Assembly: GCA_016708265.1 (NCBI GenBank)
Contig: JADJGA010000011.1
Location: 372,001-436,000, forward strand
DNA from: Saprospiraceae bacterium
Lineage (GTDB): Bacteria > Bacteroidota > Bacteroidia > Chitinophagales > Saprospiraceae
DNA length: 64,000 bases
Direction: 5' to 3'
The notes below the pieces were generated by a model. It did no database searches, was not told the DNA's origin, and saw only the letters and a list, made by a program, of their open reading frames with translations. Within the stretch, counting starts at the first letter, position 1, and each line of letters opens with the position of its first letter. The position numbers and the translations under genes were made by a program. Below, piece by piece: positions 45,192 through 55,900 of this stretch.

Positions 45192-45501
45192 AAGTAAATT
45201 TATTTAATCAATTTCCAAATCATTTGTTTTTTTATTCTCCTGCAATAACCATAAGCATCAATATATTCCCGACTAAGCTAAGCCGGCTTATCATCCATTT
45301 TATTTCAGTTTAAATATAAATAAACAGGAATCTTTTGTTTCATTTAATTTATGCTAAATTACTACTTTTATTTGAGATAATAGCGTAAAATATCGCATTT
45401 TTTATGGATTTTGGTAGCTTATCTTTCATTGCAGAAATAAGGTCTGTGAAAAAACCATACCATACTTTCTTTAAAAGTCAATTTAAATCGAAAATTCTTG
45501 T

Positions 45502-45509
45502 TATTTTTG
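45502..45509 (+). promoter_or_regulatory. candidate -7 element for the aldo/keto reductase gene
   Basis: TATTTTTG fits TAnnTTTG, 19 bp before the ATG. A single ATTTAAATCG word, the reverse complement of the repeat unit found at 57055-57126, lies just upstream at about 45481. Confidence 0.4.
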
Positions 45510-45528
45510 TTTTAAAATCAGTTTTAAT

Positions 45529-46518
45529 ATGAATGCAGATAAAGATCGTTATGCCGGGATGATTTACCGCAGATGCGGAAAAAGCGGACTGAAACTTCCG
45601 TTGATTTCACTTGGCCTGTGGCATAATTTTGGAGGGGTGGATGATTTTCAAAAGTCCAGATCGATAGTGTTGGAAGCTTTTAATTCAGGTGTATGCCATT
45701 TTGATCTTGCCAATAATTACGGGCCACCTCCCGGATCAGCTGAAGAAAATTTTGGCAGGATACTTAAAACTGATTTAAAACAGTACCGCGATGAAATGAT
45801 AATCTCAACCAAGGCCGGATATCAGATGTGGGATGGGCCATACGGGGAATGGGGTTCGAGGAAATATCTTTTAGCAAGCCTTGACCAAAGCCTGAAGAGA
45901 ATGAGCATTGAATATGTTGATATCTTTTATTCACATCGGTTTGATCCTGATACACCTTTGGAAGAAACAATGGGGGCTCTTGATTCAGCCGTGAAACAGG
46001 GAAAAGCATTGTATGCCGGCATATCTAATTATCCTGCCAGCGTAACCAGAAAAGCAGCAGAATTACTCCGGGAAATGGGAACCCCCTGTCTTATTCATCA
46101 GCCTAAATATTCGATGTTCGATCGGTGGGTTGAAAAGGATTTACTTAATGCCCTGGAAAAAGAAGGAATAGGTTGTATAGCTTTTTCACCACTTGCCCAA
46201 GGTCTTTTAACGGATCGGTATCTGAACGGCATTCCGGCTGATAGCCGGGCTGCTTTGCCTCACGGATTTCTGAAAAAAGAGCAGATTACACAGGAAGTAC
46301 TGGAAAAGATCATAAAACTGAATGAAACAGCTAAAAATAGGGGACAATCCCTGGCTCAAATGGCTATTGCATGGTTGCTAAAGGATCACAGAGTCACATC
46401 TGTGCTGGTAGGAGCCAGTTCGGTCAATCAGCTAAGAGACAATCTGGATTCATTAAAGAACCTGGCTTTCGGGAAAGAGGAGATTGATAAGATCGAAGAA
46501 ATTTTGAATGAGAAATAA
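45529..46518 (+). CDS. aldo/keto reductase, YghZ-like (L-glyceraldehyde 3-phosphate reductase type)
   Basis: A 329-residue NADPH-dependent AKR of the YghZ/MgrA group. The catalytic tetrad is visible: D59 and Y64 in FDLANNYGPPPGSAE, K95 in STKAGYQMW and H136 in YSHRFDP. The cofactor end shows SVLVGASSVNQLRDN. The GPPPGSAEENFG and MWDGPYGEWGSRKYL segments are characteristic of YghZ homologues, which reduce aldehydes such as L-glyceraldehyde 3-phosphate or methylglyoxal. Monocistronic; it faces ruvB across a perfect hairpin. Confidence 0.92.
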   Translation: MNADKDRYAGMIYRRCGKSGLKLPLISLGLWHNFGGVDDFQKSRSIVLEAFNSGVCHFDLANNYGPPPGSAEENFGRILKTDLKQYRDEMIISTKAGYQMWDGPYGEWGSRKYLLASLDQSLKRMSIEYVDIFYSHRFDPDTPLEETMGALDSAVKQGKALYAGISNYPASVTRKAAELLREMGTPCLIHQPKYSMFDRWVEKDLLNALEKEGIGCIAFSPLAQGLLTDRYLNGIPADSRAALPHGFLKKEQITQEVLEKIIKLNETAKNRGQSLAQMAIAWLLKDHRVTSVLVGASSVNQLRDNLDSLKNLAFGKEEIDKIEEILNEK

Positions 46519-46623
46519 GTGTGGTTTGTATACTGTTTTTTATAAATAATTTGTGGAATATGTTCCTGTGATTATAGGAAAACAGGTATTATACCGACAA
46601 GAAAAATTAATAATACGGATTTG

Positions 46624-46656
46624 AACATTTCAAAAGTTTTGAACTTTTGAAATGTT
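46624..46656. terminator. bidirectional terminator between the reductase and ruvB
   Basis: AACATTTCAAAAGTT (46624-46638) and AACTTTTGAAATGTT (46642-46656) form a perfect 15-bp inverted repeat with a 3-nt loop, between two convergent genes. Confidence 0.75.
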
Positions 46657-46670
46657 ATCAAAAGTAAATC

Positions 46671-47702
46671 TTAGTCAAACAGAGTCTGAAAGTCGGTAGT
46701 TGGTCGTGCAATTCCCAGGTGAGTATATGCTTTGTCGGTAGCTATACGTCCTCTTGGTGTACGCTGAAGAAAACCCTCCATTATCAGGAATGGTTCATAG
46801 ACTTCTTCGATTGTACCCGGATCTTCACCCACCGCAGTAGCAATTGTAGTCAGTCCAACCGGTCCTCCCTTGAATTTTGTTATTATTGAGCTGAGGATCT
46901 TATTATCCATTTCGTCAAGACCGTATTCATCGACATTCAGAGCTGCAAGAGCAAATTTGGAAATCTCGATCCCTATCTTGCCGTCACCTTTTATCTGGGC
47001 AAAATCCCGTACTCTGCGAAGCAATGCATTTGCAATTCTGGGGGTACCCCGACTTCTTCGTGCAATTTCATGCGCACCCTCTTCTGATATTTCCAGATTC
47101 AGAATTCCGGCACTTCTTTTTACTATCGACATCAGAGTGGGAGTATCGTAGTAATCGAGATTGAATGTTATTCCAAATCTTGCCCGCATCGGACCCGTCA
47201 GAAGTCCCATTCTCGTAGTTGCCCCCAGCAGTGTGAACGGTTCGAGATTTATTTGTATGCTTCTTGCATTTGGTCCTGTATCGATCATTATGTCGATGCG
47301 ATAGTCTTCCATCGCGGAATAGAGATATTCTTCCACCACATTGTTGAGTCTGTGAATTTCATCGATAAAAAGTACATCGTTGGCCTGGAGATTTGTAAGT
47401 AATCCTGCCAGATCTCCAGGTTTTTCTATTACCGGGCCTGAAGTTATCTTGATATTTGCTCCGAGTTCATTAGCTACAATAAATGCGAGGGTGGTTTTTC
47501 CAAGTCCCGGAGGGCCGTTGAGCAATACATGATCCAATGCCTCACCCCTGAGTTTTGCGGCCTCAATGAAAATTTTAAGGTTTTCGACAATTTTTTTCTG
47601 GCCCTTGAACTGTGTGAGTTCTTTAGGTCTTAAGGCTTTTTCGATTTGTTTGTCTTCGCCTGAGAAGAAATTATCAGTAGCATTGATGTTTGGATTCAGC
47701 AT
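46671..47702 (-). CDS. ruvB: Holliday junction branch-migration helicase RuvB
   Basis: AAA+ motor of the RuvABC complex. 343 residues with RPKELTQFKGQ, Walker A GPPGLGKTT, Walker B DVLFIDEIHRLN, the sensor region LLGATTRMGLLTGPMRARFG, and a C-terminal winged helix (RTPRGRIATDKAYTHLG). Length and motifs match bacterial RuvB fully. It stands alone here with its own promoter candidate; ruvA/ruvC are not in the window. Confidence 0.98.
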   Translation of the reverse strand: MLNPNINATDNFFSGEDKQIEKALRPKELTQFKGQKKIVENLKIFIEAAKLRGEALDHVLLNGPPGLGKTTLAFIVANELGANIKITSGPVIEKPGDLAGLLTNLQANDVLFIDEIHRLNNVVEEYLYSAMEDYRIDIMIDTGPNARSIQINLEPFTLLGATTRMGLLTGPMRARFGITFNLDYYDTPTLMSIVKRSAGILNLEISEEGAHEIARRSRGTPRIANALLRRVRDFAQIKGDGKIGIEISKFALAALNVDEYGLDEMDNKILSSIITKFKGGPVGLTTIATAVGEDPGTIEEVYEPFLIMEGFLQRTPRGRIATDKAYTHLGIARPTTDFQTLFD

Positions 47703-47736
47703 ATAATAATTGAATTCATTATTCAGTTTAAACGGA

Positions 47737-47744
47737 CAAAGTTA
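47737..47744 (-). promoter_or_regulatory. candidate -7 element for ruvB
   Basis: On the minus strand this reads TAACTTTG, matching TAnnTTTG, 34 bp before the ruvB ATG. Confidence 0.45.
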
Positions 47745-48065
47745 TAAAAGTAATATAACATATTAAACTTTAAGGGAATTTGTTAATTCACCACCCAGGT
47801 TATTAACTTTTCCACTCTAGGCCGTAAAGGCGCAAAATATTGATCAATATTAGAGTAAAAATCTATGTTTTATTTATAATGCATTGATAATGTATAAGAT
47901 ATAAATTATTTAGATGTTTTGTATAAATAATTTTTCTTTTAAAAACCTTAATTGTAAGTATTAAAAAAACAAAAGCCGACCGATAAAAAGAATTGGATTT
48001 TTAAACAAGATCAAAAAGAATTGAAGATAATTCGGGCTTAAATGGTTAAAGAATGGAATAGATTT
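47745..48065. other. divergent intergenic region between ruvB and amn
   Basis: About 320 bp of very AT-rich sequence. Apart from the two promoter candidates at its ends I see no gene, repeat or RNA structure. Confidence 0.4.
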
Positions 48066-48073
48066 TAATTTTG
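48066..48073 (+). promoter_or_regulatory. candidate -7 element for amn
   Basis: TAATTTTG fits TAnnTTTG, 18 bp before the ATG of the AMP nucleosidase gene. The -33 is not clear. Confidence 0.4.
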
Positions 48074-48091
48074 CAATAAATTACGCTAATA

Positions 48092-48865
48092 ATGATGAAG
48101 ACTAAAGAACAGATAGTTAAAGACTGGCTTACGAGATATACCGGTATGCCACTTGATGAATTCGGACAATATATCCTGCTTGTAAATTTCAGTCAGTATG
48201 TTGATACCTTCGCTGAAATGTATAAGGTGAAAATTTATGGGGAAACAAAAGCCATGACTGCAGCCACATACAACAACATTACTATAATAAATTTCGGAAT
48301 GGGCAGTCCCAATGCTGCAACAATTATGGATCTTCTATCGGCAATTAAACCAAAAGCCTGCCTTTTTCTTGGAAAATGCGGAGGTCTTAAAAAGAAAAAC
48401 AATCTTGGAGACCTTATACTACCCATTGCTGCAATAAGGGGAGATGGTACTTCTGATGATTATTTTCCGCGTGAAGTTCCGGCGTTACCTGCATTTGCTC
48501 TTCAAAAAGCTATATCAACCACTATCAGGGATTTCAGTTACGATTATTGGACAGGTACTGTGTACACTACGAACAGGAGAGTCTGGGAACACGACGAAGA
48601 CTTTAAAAATTACCTGAGGAAAATCAGGGCGATGGCTATCGATATGGAAACAGCTACGATATTCACCACAGGGTTTTTTAATAAAATTCCTACAGGAGCT
48701 ATTTTACTTGTTTCGGATATGCCAATGGTGCCTGAAGGAGTAAAAACATCGGATTCGGATGTAAAGGTTACAAAAGAATTTGTAAATTCTCACCTGGAAA
48801 TAGGTATAGCATCTTTAAAACAGCTTATGAATAATGCTCTGACGGTAAAACACCTGAAATTCTGA
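48092..48865 (+). CDS. amn: AMP nucleosidase, short Bacteroidota form
   Basis: Hydrolyses AMP to adenine and ribose 5-phosphate. A 257-residue nucleoside-phosphorylase-fold protein corresponding to the C-terminal catalytic part of E. coli Amn: TIINFGMGSPNAATIMDLL, KACLFLGKCGGL, LGDLILPIAAIRGDGTSDDY, and the catalytic IDMETATIF followed by LLVSDMP. The long N-terminal regulatory domain of enterobacterial Amn is absent, which is usual in this phylum. It is followed after 156 bp by prs on the same strand, which would consume its product. Confidence 0.92.
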   Translation: MMKTKEQIVKDWLTRYTGMPLDEFGQYILLVNFSQYVDTFAEMYKVKIYGETKAMTAATYNNITIINFGMGSPNAATIMDLLSAIKPKACLFLGKCGGLKKKNNLGDLILPIAAIRGDGTSDDYFPREVPALPAFALQKAISTTIRDFSYDYWTGTVYTTNRRVWEHDEDFKNYLRKIRAMAIDMETATIFTTGFFNKIPTGAILLVSDMPMVPEGVKTSDSDVKVTKEFVNSHLEIGIASLKQLMNNALTVKHLKF

Positions 48866-48994
48866 TGTTTAGTTTATGATTTTCGAAGTACGAATTACGA
48901 ATTAAGATTTGTGGTCTTAACCAGGAAATATATAATTATAAAAACAAATTAAAAGATAAGGTACTTATATATTTAGTTTTATCATATAAGTTTT

Positions 48995-49002
48995 TATTTT
49001 TG
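48995..49002 (+). promoter_or_regulatory. candidate -7 element for prs
   Basis: TATTTTTG fits TAnnTTTG, 19 bp before the prs ATG, so prs may be transcribed independently of amn. Confidence 0.4.
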
Positions 49003-49021
49003 CTGTTTAAATTATCTATCG

Positions 49022-49951
49022 ATGCAAGGTATAAAAATTTACTCCGGAAATGCAACTATTGATCTTTCTCAAAAGATTGCAAAAAGTTTTGGTTCAGATC
49101 TTGGTAATCTTGAGATATTCAGGTTCAGTGATGGTGAAATGCAACCGGTTTTCACTGAATCCATTAGAGGATCGCATGTTTTTTTGATACAGTCCACTTT
49201 TTCTCCGGGGGATAATATTATTGAGCTTTTGCTGATGATAGATGCCGCAAAGAGAGCTTCGGCAGGGTATATCACCGCAGTTATTCCATATTTCGGATAT
49301 GCAAGGCAAGACAGGAAGGACAAACCCAGGGTTCCAATTTCTTCAAAACTGCTTTCCAATCTGATACAGGCTGCAGGTGCCGACAGGGTAATGACCATGG
49401 ATCTGCATGCAGAACAGATACAGGGATTTTTTGATATTCCGGTGGATCATCTTCTTGGTGAAGCGATATTTTTTCCTTATCTTGAATCTCACATGTCTGA
49501 ACTGACTATTTTTGCGAGTCCTGATGTTGGAGGAGTAAAAAGGGCAAGAGCTTATGCAAGGAAGTTCAATGTTGATTTTGTGATCTGCGATAAAGAGCGT
49601 AAAAAAGCCAATGAAGTAGCCAATATGATCGTGATAGGAGATGTGAAAGGCAAAGAGGTAATACTGATTGATGATCTTGTCGACACTGCCGGCACTATGT
49701 CAATGGCAGCGGATAAACTTATGGAAGAAGGAGCAAACAGCGTAAAAGCACTATGCACCCACCCTGTACTTTCGGGCAATGCTATTGAGAAAATAGAAAG
49801 ATCATCATTATCAGAACTGATCGTCAGTGACACAATACCGTTGAAAATTCATTCTGACAAGATCAATGTTGTAAGTTGTTCTACCTTATTTGCGAATGCA
49901 ATAAGCTATGTTTACGAATATAAATCGATACAGACACTGTTTTTAAGATAG
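49022..49951 (+). CDS. prs: ribose-phosphate pyrophosphokinase (PRPP synthase)
   Basis: Makes PRPP from ribose 5-phosphate and ATP for nucleotide, His and Trp synthesis. 309 residues with all class I features: an N-terminal phosphate-type domain, IPYFGYARQDRKD, MDLHAEQIQGFFDIPVDHL, the flexible-loop RKKANE region, and the PRPP-binding VILIDDLVDTAGTM. Length is normal. It is convergent with the alpha-2-macroglobulin gene with only 2 bp between stops. The upstream amn gene yields ribose 5-phosphate, its substrate. Confidence 0.97.
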   Translation: MQGIKIYSGNATIDLSQKIAKSFGSDLGNLEIFRFSDGEMQPVFTESIRGSHVFLIQSTFSPGDNIIELLLMIDAAKRASAGYITAVIPYFGYARQDRKDKPRVPISSKLLSNLIQAAGADRVMTMDLHAEQIQGFFDIPVDHLLGEAIFFPYLESHMSELTIFASPDVGGVKRARAYARKFNVDFVICDKERKKANEVANMIVIGDVKGKEVILIDDLVDTAGTMSMAADKLMEEGANSVKALCTHPVLSGNAIEKIERSSLSELIVSDTIPLKIHSDKINVVSCSTLFANAISYVYEYKSIQTLFLR

Positions 49952-49953
49952 AG

Positions 49954-52900
49954 TTATTTCACTTCTATCTTCATTCCACCTGAATGACTGCTGAATTCAG
50001 GAGCATAATAACTCTGCAATTCTGCTATACCATTAGAAAAGACTCCGGACTGCATAACTCTTAATGAATATTCAAGAACAAACACCCCTCTCGGTAAATA
50101 ATCGATAAAGAAATTCATTTTTGTATCCCTTGGGTTCTGATAATATCCCAAACCTCCCTGCCATGAATACTTGCTTATTTGTTCCAGAGGTTCAAGTGCA
50201 GCAGCTCTCTGGTCCGATAAATGAACGAATTCCATCGGTCTGTCAACTTCCAGTCTGATCTTAACCCGTATCTGATCTCCGGTATTCAGTTTATCACCAG
50301 TCGTGATCATTTCCATTTTTTTTCCGGTGTCGGTATTTTTTACCAGGTATAATTCCCTGACTATTTTCAATGGTGTTTCTTCAAAGCTCTTTATTTTATC
50401 CAGATCCTGAAGATACTGCCAGTAAACTGCTCCCCAGGCAACAGACGGGTTGGTGTTTTCAATTTTCACATCTGCCATTTCGGGTTTTACATCCTTTCCA
50501 GCCCATTTTTTCTTATAATATCCGGTTCCAGCCTGAATATCATCTTTAGAAATACCTGCAGTGATATTCTGATTATTTACATAAATAGTGACAGGTTTAG
50601 TTTCCTTCAGGGAAACACCGTTGTCAAGCAATAAAGAAAATATAGCTGAAACAGTTGCTTTTCCGGTTTTCCACTCTGTGGTCTGCTTGTTTTTCAGCAA
50701 CCATATTTTCAGTTCGTCGATGATCTTATCGTTTTTGCGTATTTCAGCGAAAGCTTCAATTATCATTGATTGGGTTTCGACTGGTAGTTGCCACCAGTTA
50801 TATCCGTGATATGATTTCCAGTATCTGCCGAGTTCGTCGCTGTAAACCGATTGTTCTTCAAGAGATTTCAGGATATTTGAAGGAGTTTTTTTATCTGCAG
50901 ACCTGTTTAGTATAAGTGCTGTCATGGATTTCAGATACAATGGCTGGTCAATCCAGAATTTCGAGGCCTGGCTGGTATAATAGCTTATAGCCTGTTTAAG
51001 CTCGGAACTCATTTCAGTTTCCGGATAGAACTGAATTGCATAGAGGTAATGAATATCAATAGAACTTAGATTATTTTTTTCGAGGTCAATTTTCTTTTCT
51101 GCAGCCAGTTCAAGTAATTTCTTATAATCCTTTATCACTTCTTCATTTACAAATCTTACATTTCTGTCCAGAATACTTTTAACTTCATTATTGACTTCAA
51201 AAGCATCAAGTTTCTTCAGTTTTCCCAGAGTTTCCATAACATACTGGGAAATATACCTGCTGCTTCTGCCGCTTATAAACCAGGGGAAGCCACCGTCTGG
51301 ATTTTGATGTGATTTGAGTTTTGAGACAAAACTTCGTTCATCATTCTTAACCTGATTGAGGTCAAAAAGCAGTGCGATATTTCTTTTTTGCTCTTCATCA
51401 TCTATTGCATCCAGTACCCACGGTGTTTCTTCTAGAAGTATATTTTTCAATTCCTGGTTTTTCCTGAGCGAACTCATTAAAGCATCTTTGTTGATATCGT
51501 TTCCTGATCTTTGCCATTTTTCGAATACTCTCTTAATCTGGGGGTTTTCATCGGTGATCTTTTTTGCGAGCATATTAGAAAATAAAGCATCTGTCAGGGA
51601 TATAGTATTTTCACATTTCACATCTTTCAGGTAGGGCAGGGATTGTATACAAATCCAAACCGGATGAGAAGTGGACTCTAAGGTATAATTTAAATTCTTA
51701 AGATCTTTTCCGGCTGAATTTTTCAGGCTTTGCAGGGTAAAAGACCGTGTTTCATTACCGCGTACCCACAATGGAAGTGATTCAGTGACTATTTTTTGAT
51801 TAGTCAGTACAGGTAGAAAACCTTCTTCAGCGTCGCTGTATTCACCTGATTTGGCATAAAATCTGTAGATTATCAGTTCGGGAATGTCTTTGTCAAAATT
51901 CATATTCCAGCTTATGACTGATGAATTCTTGCCTCCTATGCTGAATGTTTTGGTATTTGCCTCTGTCAGGATGATTTTGTCGACAGGCTGCATATTGGCA
52001 GCATCGAACAATTCGACCCACCCACTTCCTGTCAAGAGTCTATCTGTGAGGTTTTCGATTTTTACATTGAATTTCAGTTGATCTCCCTTGCGTACAAACC
52101 TAGGATTATTGGGAGTGACCATCAGGTCTTTTTGTGTGATGACCTCTTTTTCATCGTAAGCAAACTTCAGGTCTTTCGTATGTGAAAACAACCTCAGTTT
52201 CCATTTGGTAAGCGCTTCATTCATTTTAAATGCAAGAATGAAATTGCCTTTCTCGTCAGTGCGAATTTCAGGGAAAAAGAATACAGTCTCATTGAGGTTT
52301 GATCTTAGCTGAATACGGGTTTTATCGGTTTCCGGAGCTTTTTCTGTCATTTTTACTTCTATTGCATCAGGAGACTGATCAAATTGTTTTGCTCCTCCGT
52401 TTCTTGGAGGAGGAGGCATGCTTTCAGCTTCCATTGGTTCAGATTCGGGAACTCCGGCACCAGACACTCTCCCCTTTTTAAACATTGCACCGTCATCTAT
52501 TGAGCTTCTTAAAACCATATCAGATGCATAATACTGATCATAAACACTGAATCCAAACCAGTTGATGTTCCTGTAAGATTTGTAAGAATCAGGATAAAAT
52601 CTGTCATAATAATTGTCAGGGTAAAGCATTATGGATTGAGACTGATTGAATCCGTAACTATAAGCCGGTCTGTGATAAACTCCCGGATAATTTATCGTTT
52701 TATTCCAGTCTGTTTTGTATATTTTATCAAGAGAAGCATCATACATACCTGCGAGTATCTCTGTAACAAATGTTTCTGCTTTTTCACCTTTTACTTTTAT
52801 TCTCCACTCTTCATTCTGTCCCGGTGATAATTTGCTCCTGAAAGTGAGATATTCAAAACTTAGCTCCTTGTTTGACCAGGGAATGCTGACATAAGCAGTA

Positions 52901-55900
52901 TTATCATAATATCGGTTGTTGAATATAAATGAACTTGCAATAATCACTCCTCCCCTATGGTCTTCATTCAAATTTATCTTTTTATCTGATGATCTTTTAA
53001 GAGTTAACCAGTTTTTGTCGACTATCTCCATATTCCTTTTCCATACCGAATAATATACATTGAGGCTTTCTGGTAAGCTTTGCCATTTTATCAGGGCAGA
53101 AGATGGAATATCATATTCACTCTTATCTGTCTCTGTTAAAAGTATTTCATTAAAAGGATTCTTTTTATCTGAATAAACTGACACATATTTGTCCTGTACT
53201 ATCTTTTTGCCGCTGTCATCATCAAATTCCAAAAGTATTTTATATTCACCATCACTTAATATTTGTGGATATGAATCAGTAGTCGCAGTATTAAAGTCAA
53301 ATTCTTTAGATTTAATATCAGTTTCCCAGTATTTTTTATCATCATCATTTTTGTAGGCATAATCAGGATATTGCCTGTAAAATTCTTCACGCGAAAGCAT
53401 AAAAGTATCGGGTTTATCCCAGTATCTGTCTCTGAAAATGGATTTTGGTTCTTTCAGTTTAAATATTGAGATCCTGCCTTTGGCTGCAGTTTTTTGTCCG
53501 CTGTTGTTGGTAGCTGAGATCAATATTTTCAACTCTTTTTCTTTCCTGGTCTTTTCCGGTACTTCCAGGTTTATATTTACCACAGTTGTATAAGCATTTA
53601 TGCTTTTTGAACCGGAATGTGTTTCTCCTGAAATATCAACCACATCTGCACTTATTTCAAAGTTGAAATGAGGGAAATACGAATCCAGATTAAGGTCTGA
53701 AGCAAACAATTCGACAGGTACCTCAAAATTTCCGTTTTCATCGCTCATCATAGTACCGTGAGCGATTTCAAGGTCACTGTTTCTTAGGTAAGGAATTCTA
53801 TAGCCATAGTAATACGGGAAAAACACTTTTCTTTTTACAGTATAGTTAACCCTGGCATTTTGCAGGGGGAATCCTGCGAAGGTCTGTGCGAGACCTTTCA
53901 CTTTGATTATATCACCAAGCTTATAGTTTTCCTTGTAATCTTCAAAGCTCACTTCAAACTTAGGCCTTTTATATTCCTCTACTTTAAAGGAGTAGTAGGC
54001 ATTTGTTGTCATTTCATTCAGAAACATAGATCCTGTTAAACCTGATTGGGGAATGGTGAAACTACCGTTGAAAGTTCCGAAATCATTTGTGGAAGTAGTT
54101 ATTTCATTTACCTTCTGATGATTTGCATCCAGAAACTGAACTCTCACATCTTTCTTGTTTTTAACAATTGATGGGATGTCTTCATGATTGTAGGAGATCA
54201 TTAAACCCTTATAATAAATGGTTTGGCCGGGTCTGTAGATTGACCTGTCAGTAAAAAATATAACAGAGGTTCTTTCCTGTGAATTTCCGAACTTTTCAGT
54301 ATATATATTATCTCTCAGATTTAAAAAATCAAAGTCTTTTGAAACCGCAATTTCATAACTATTATAACTGTTATCCTGATTGATTTTTACAAAACCTTCC
54401 CTATTTGTTAATGTTTCACTGAAAAGTATCCTCTCGTTTATTCTATTCATGTCATTCCATCTGTATTCAAAGAGTGCAACTTTAGCATTTTCAACCGGAG
54501 CACCTGATTTTCGGTTCAATACAAACACATATGAGCCTGATTTTTCATTTTTAACCCAGTATGCAAGATTAGAAACATGAAATACCTGATAGGAAAATAG
54601 TCCTTTTTTTCTTTGGAAACCGGGATTATCGGAAGTGATCAGAATGTAGGTACCTAAGTTCAAAGGATCAATTCCTGACTCCACACTGTGATTTCTGTAA
54701 TCTCCTTCATCGGGCAGATTCACTTCCCAGGTTTTCAATGAGGGAATTGAGTTAAGAAACACATCCTGGTCTTTAGGCATTTTATTCAGTTCTTCGATCT
54801 CAGATTCGCTGACTTTAAGAATTTTCTGATGAATGCTTTTAAGATTCTTAAAACGTATCTCTGCCAAAAGCTTTTCATCAGGCAGGTTGACTGTTTCCAC
54901 AGAACAGTTGAGAGTTTTTTCAAGTATCTGCATTTTCAGTGCTTTGCATTGATCAGCACCCATAGATCCCGGATAATTGTTTTCTGCCTTATTGCACAAC
55001 TCAAGAGCTTCTTTGATCTTCCATTTATTTTGTTCAGGATTTTCTTCTCCGGACATTTTAAATGATTGTGCAAGCAGAAAATAAGCTTCTGCAGTTTCAT
55101 TTACACCGGAATATTTTTCTATCAGCGCTTTTAATGAGCTGTTATAAAGTTCATCTCTATCCTGAAGCAAATACTGATTTTTTACAAATTCCAGTCTGTT
55201 CAGGGTAATATCAAGAAGTTCAGAAGTATCTTTGTTTTCATAACTGTTTTTCTCAAGATCCCGGAACAGCAGCAATGTTTTGAATTTTGGATCATCTGTT
55301 GTTTTAGATTCCATTTTAAAATTAATAAATGATTCAGGAGTCTTGAAGTAATCCTTTTTATCTATCTTGAAAATGCCGGTTGTTTTGGGCAGATAATTCC
55401 TGTCATTTTTATAGTGTTCCAATGCTCTTTGTGCCAAAATTTCATAAAGTGACACTCGCATATTTTCGGTTTTTACCGATTCAGTGAAAATGTGCCTGAA
55501 TTGAGTGTATGGAATGTTTTTCAGGTCTGCATATAACATTGATTCGTCATATAGCTTGTTTGATTCATTGATAAACCTGGCTGCTGACCATGTCTGTATA
55601 TCGGTATTTGTGTTATCTTGGCTTTCGGTTCTGTCATTTATCTTCCAGATGTTTGCACTCAGAAAATTATCATAAAATTCTGCCAGTATGGATTGAAGAA
55701 CTGACTTTTCCGGTTGAGCAGCGTCTGATACTTCGCTGATTAACAGTTGCTCAAATTTAACAAGATTATCCTCTTCAAGGTAATTTGAGTATTTTCCTTT
55801 GTAGAACAGGGCCTTGATTTTTTGATCGGTGCTTTTATTGATTTTAGCATCAGAATAAATAGAGTCTGTTATTTTCAGGGCTGATTTATACAAACCCTGT

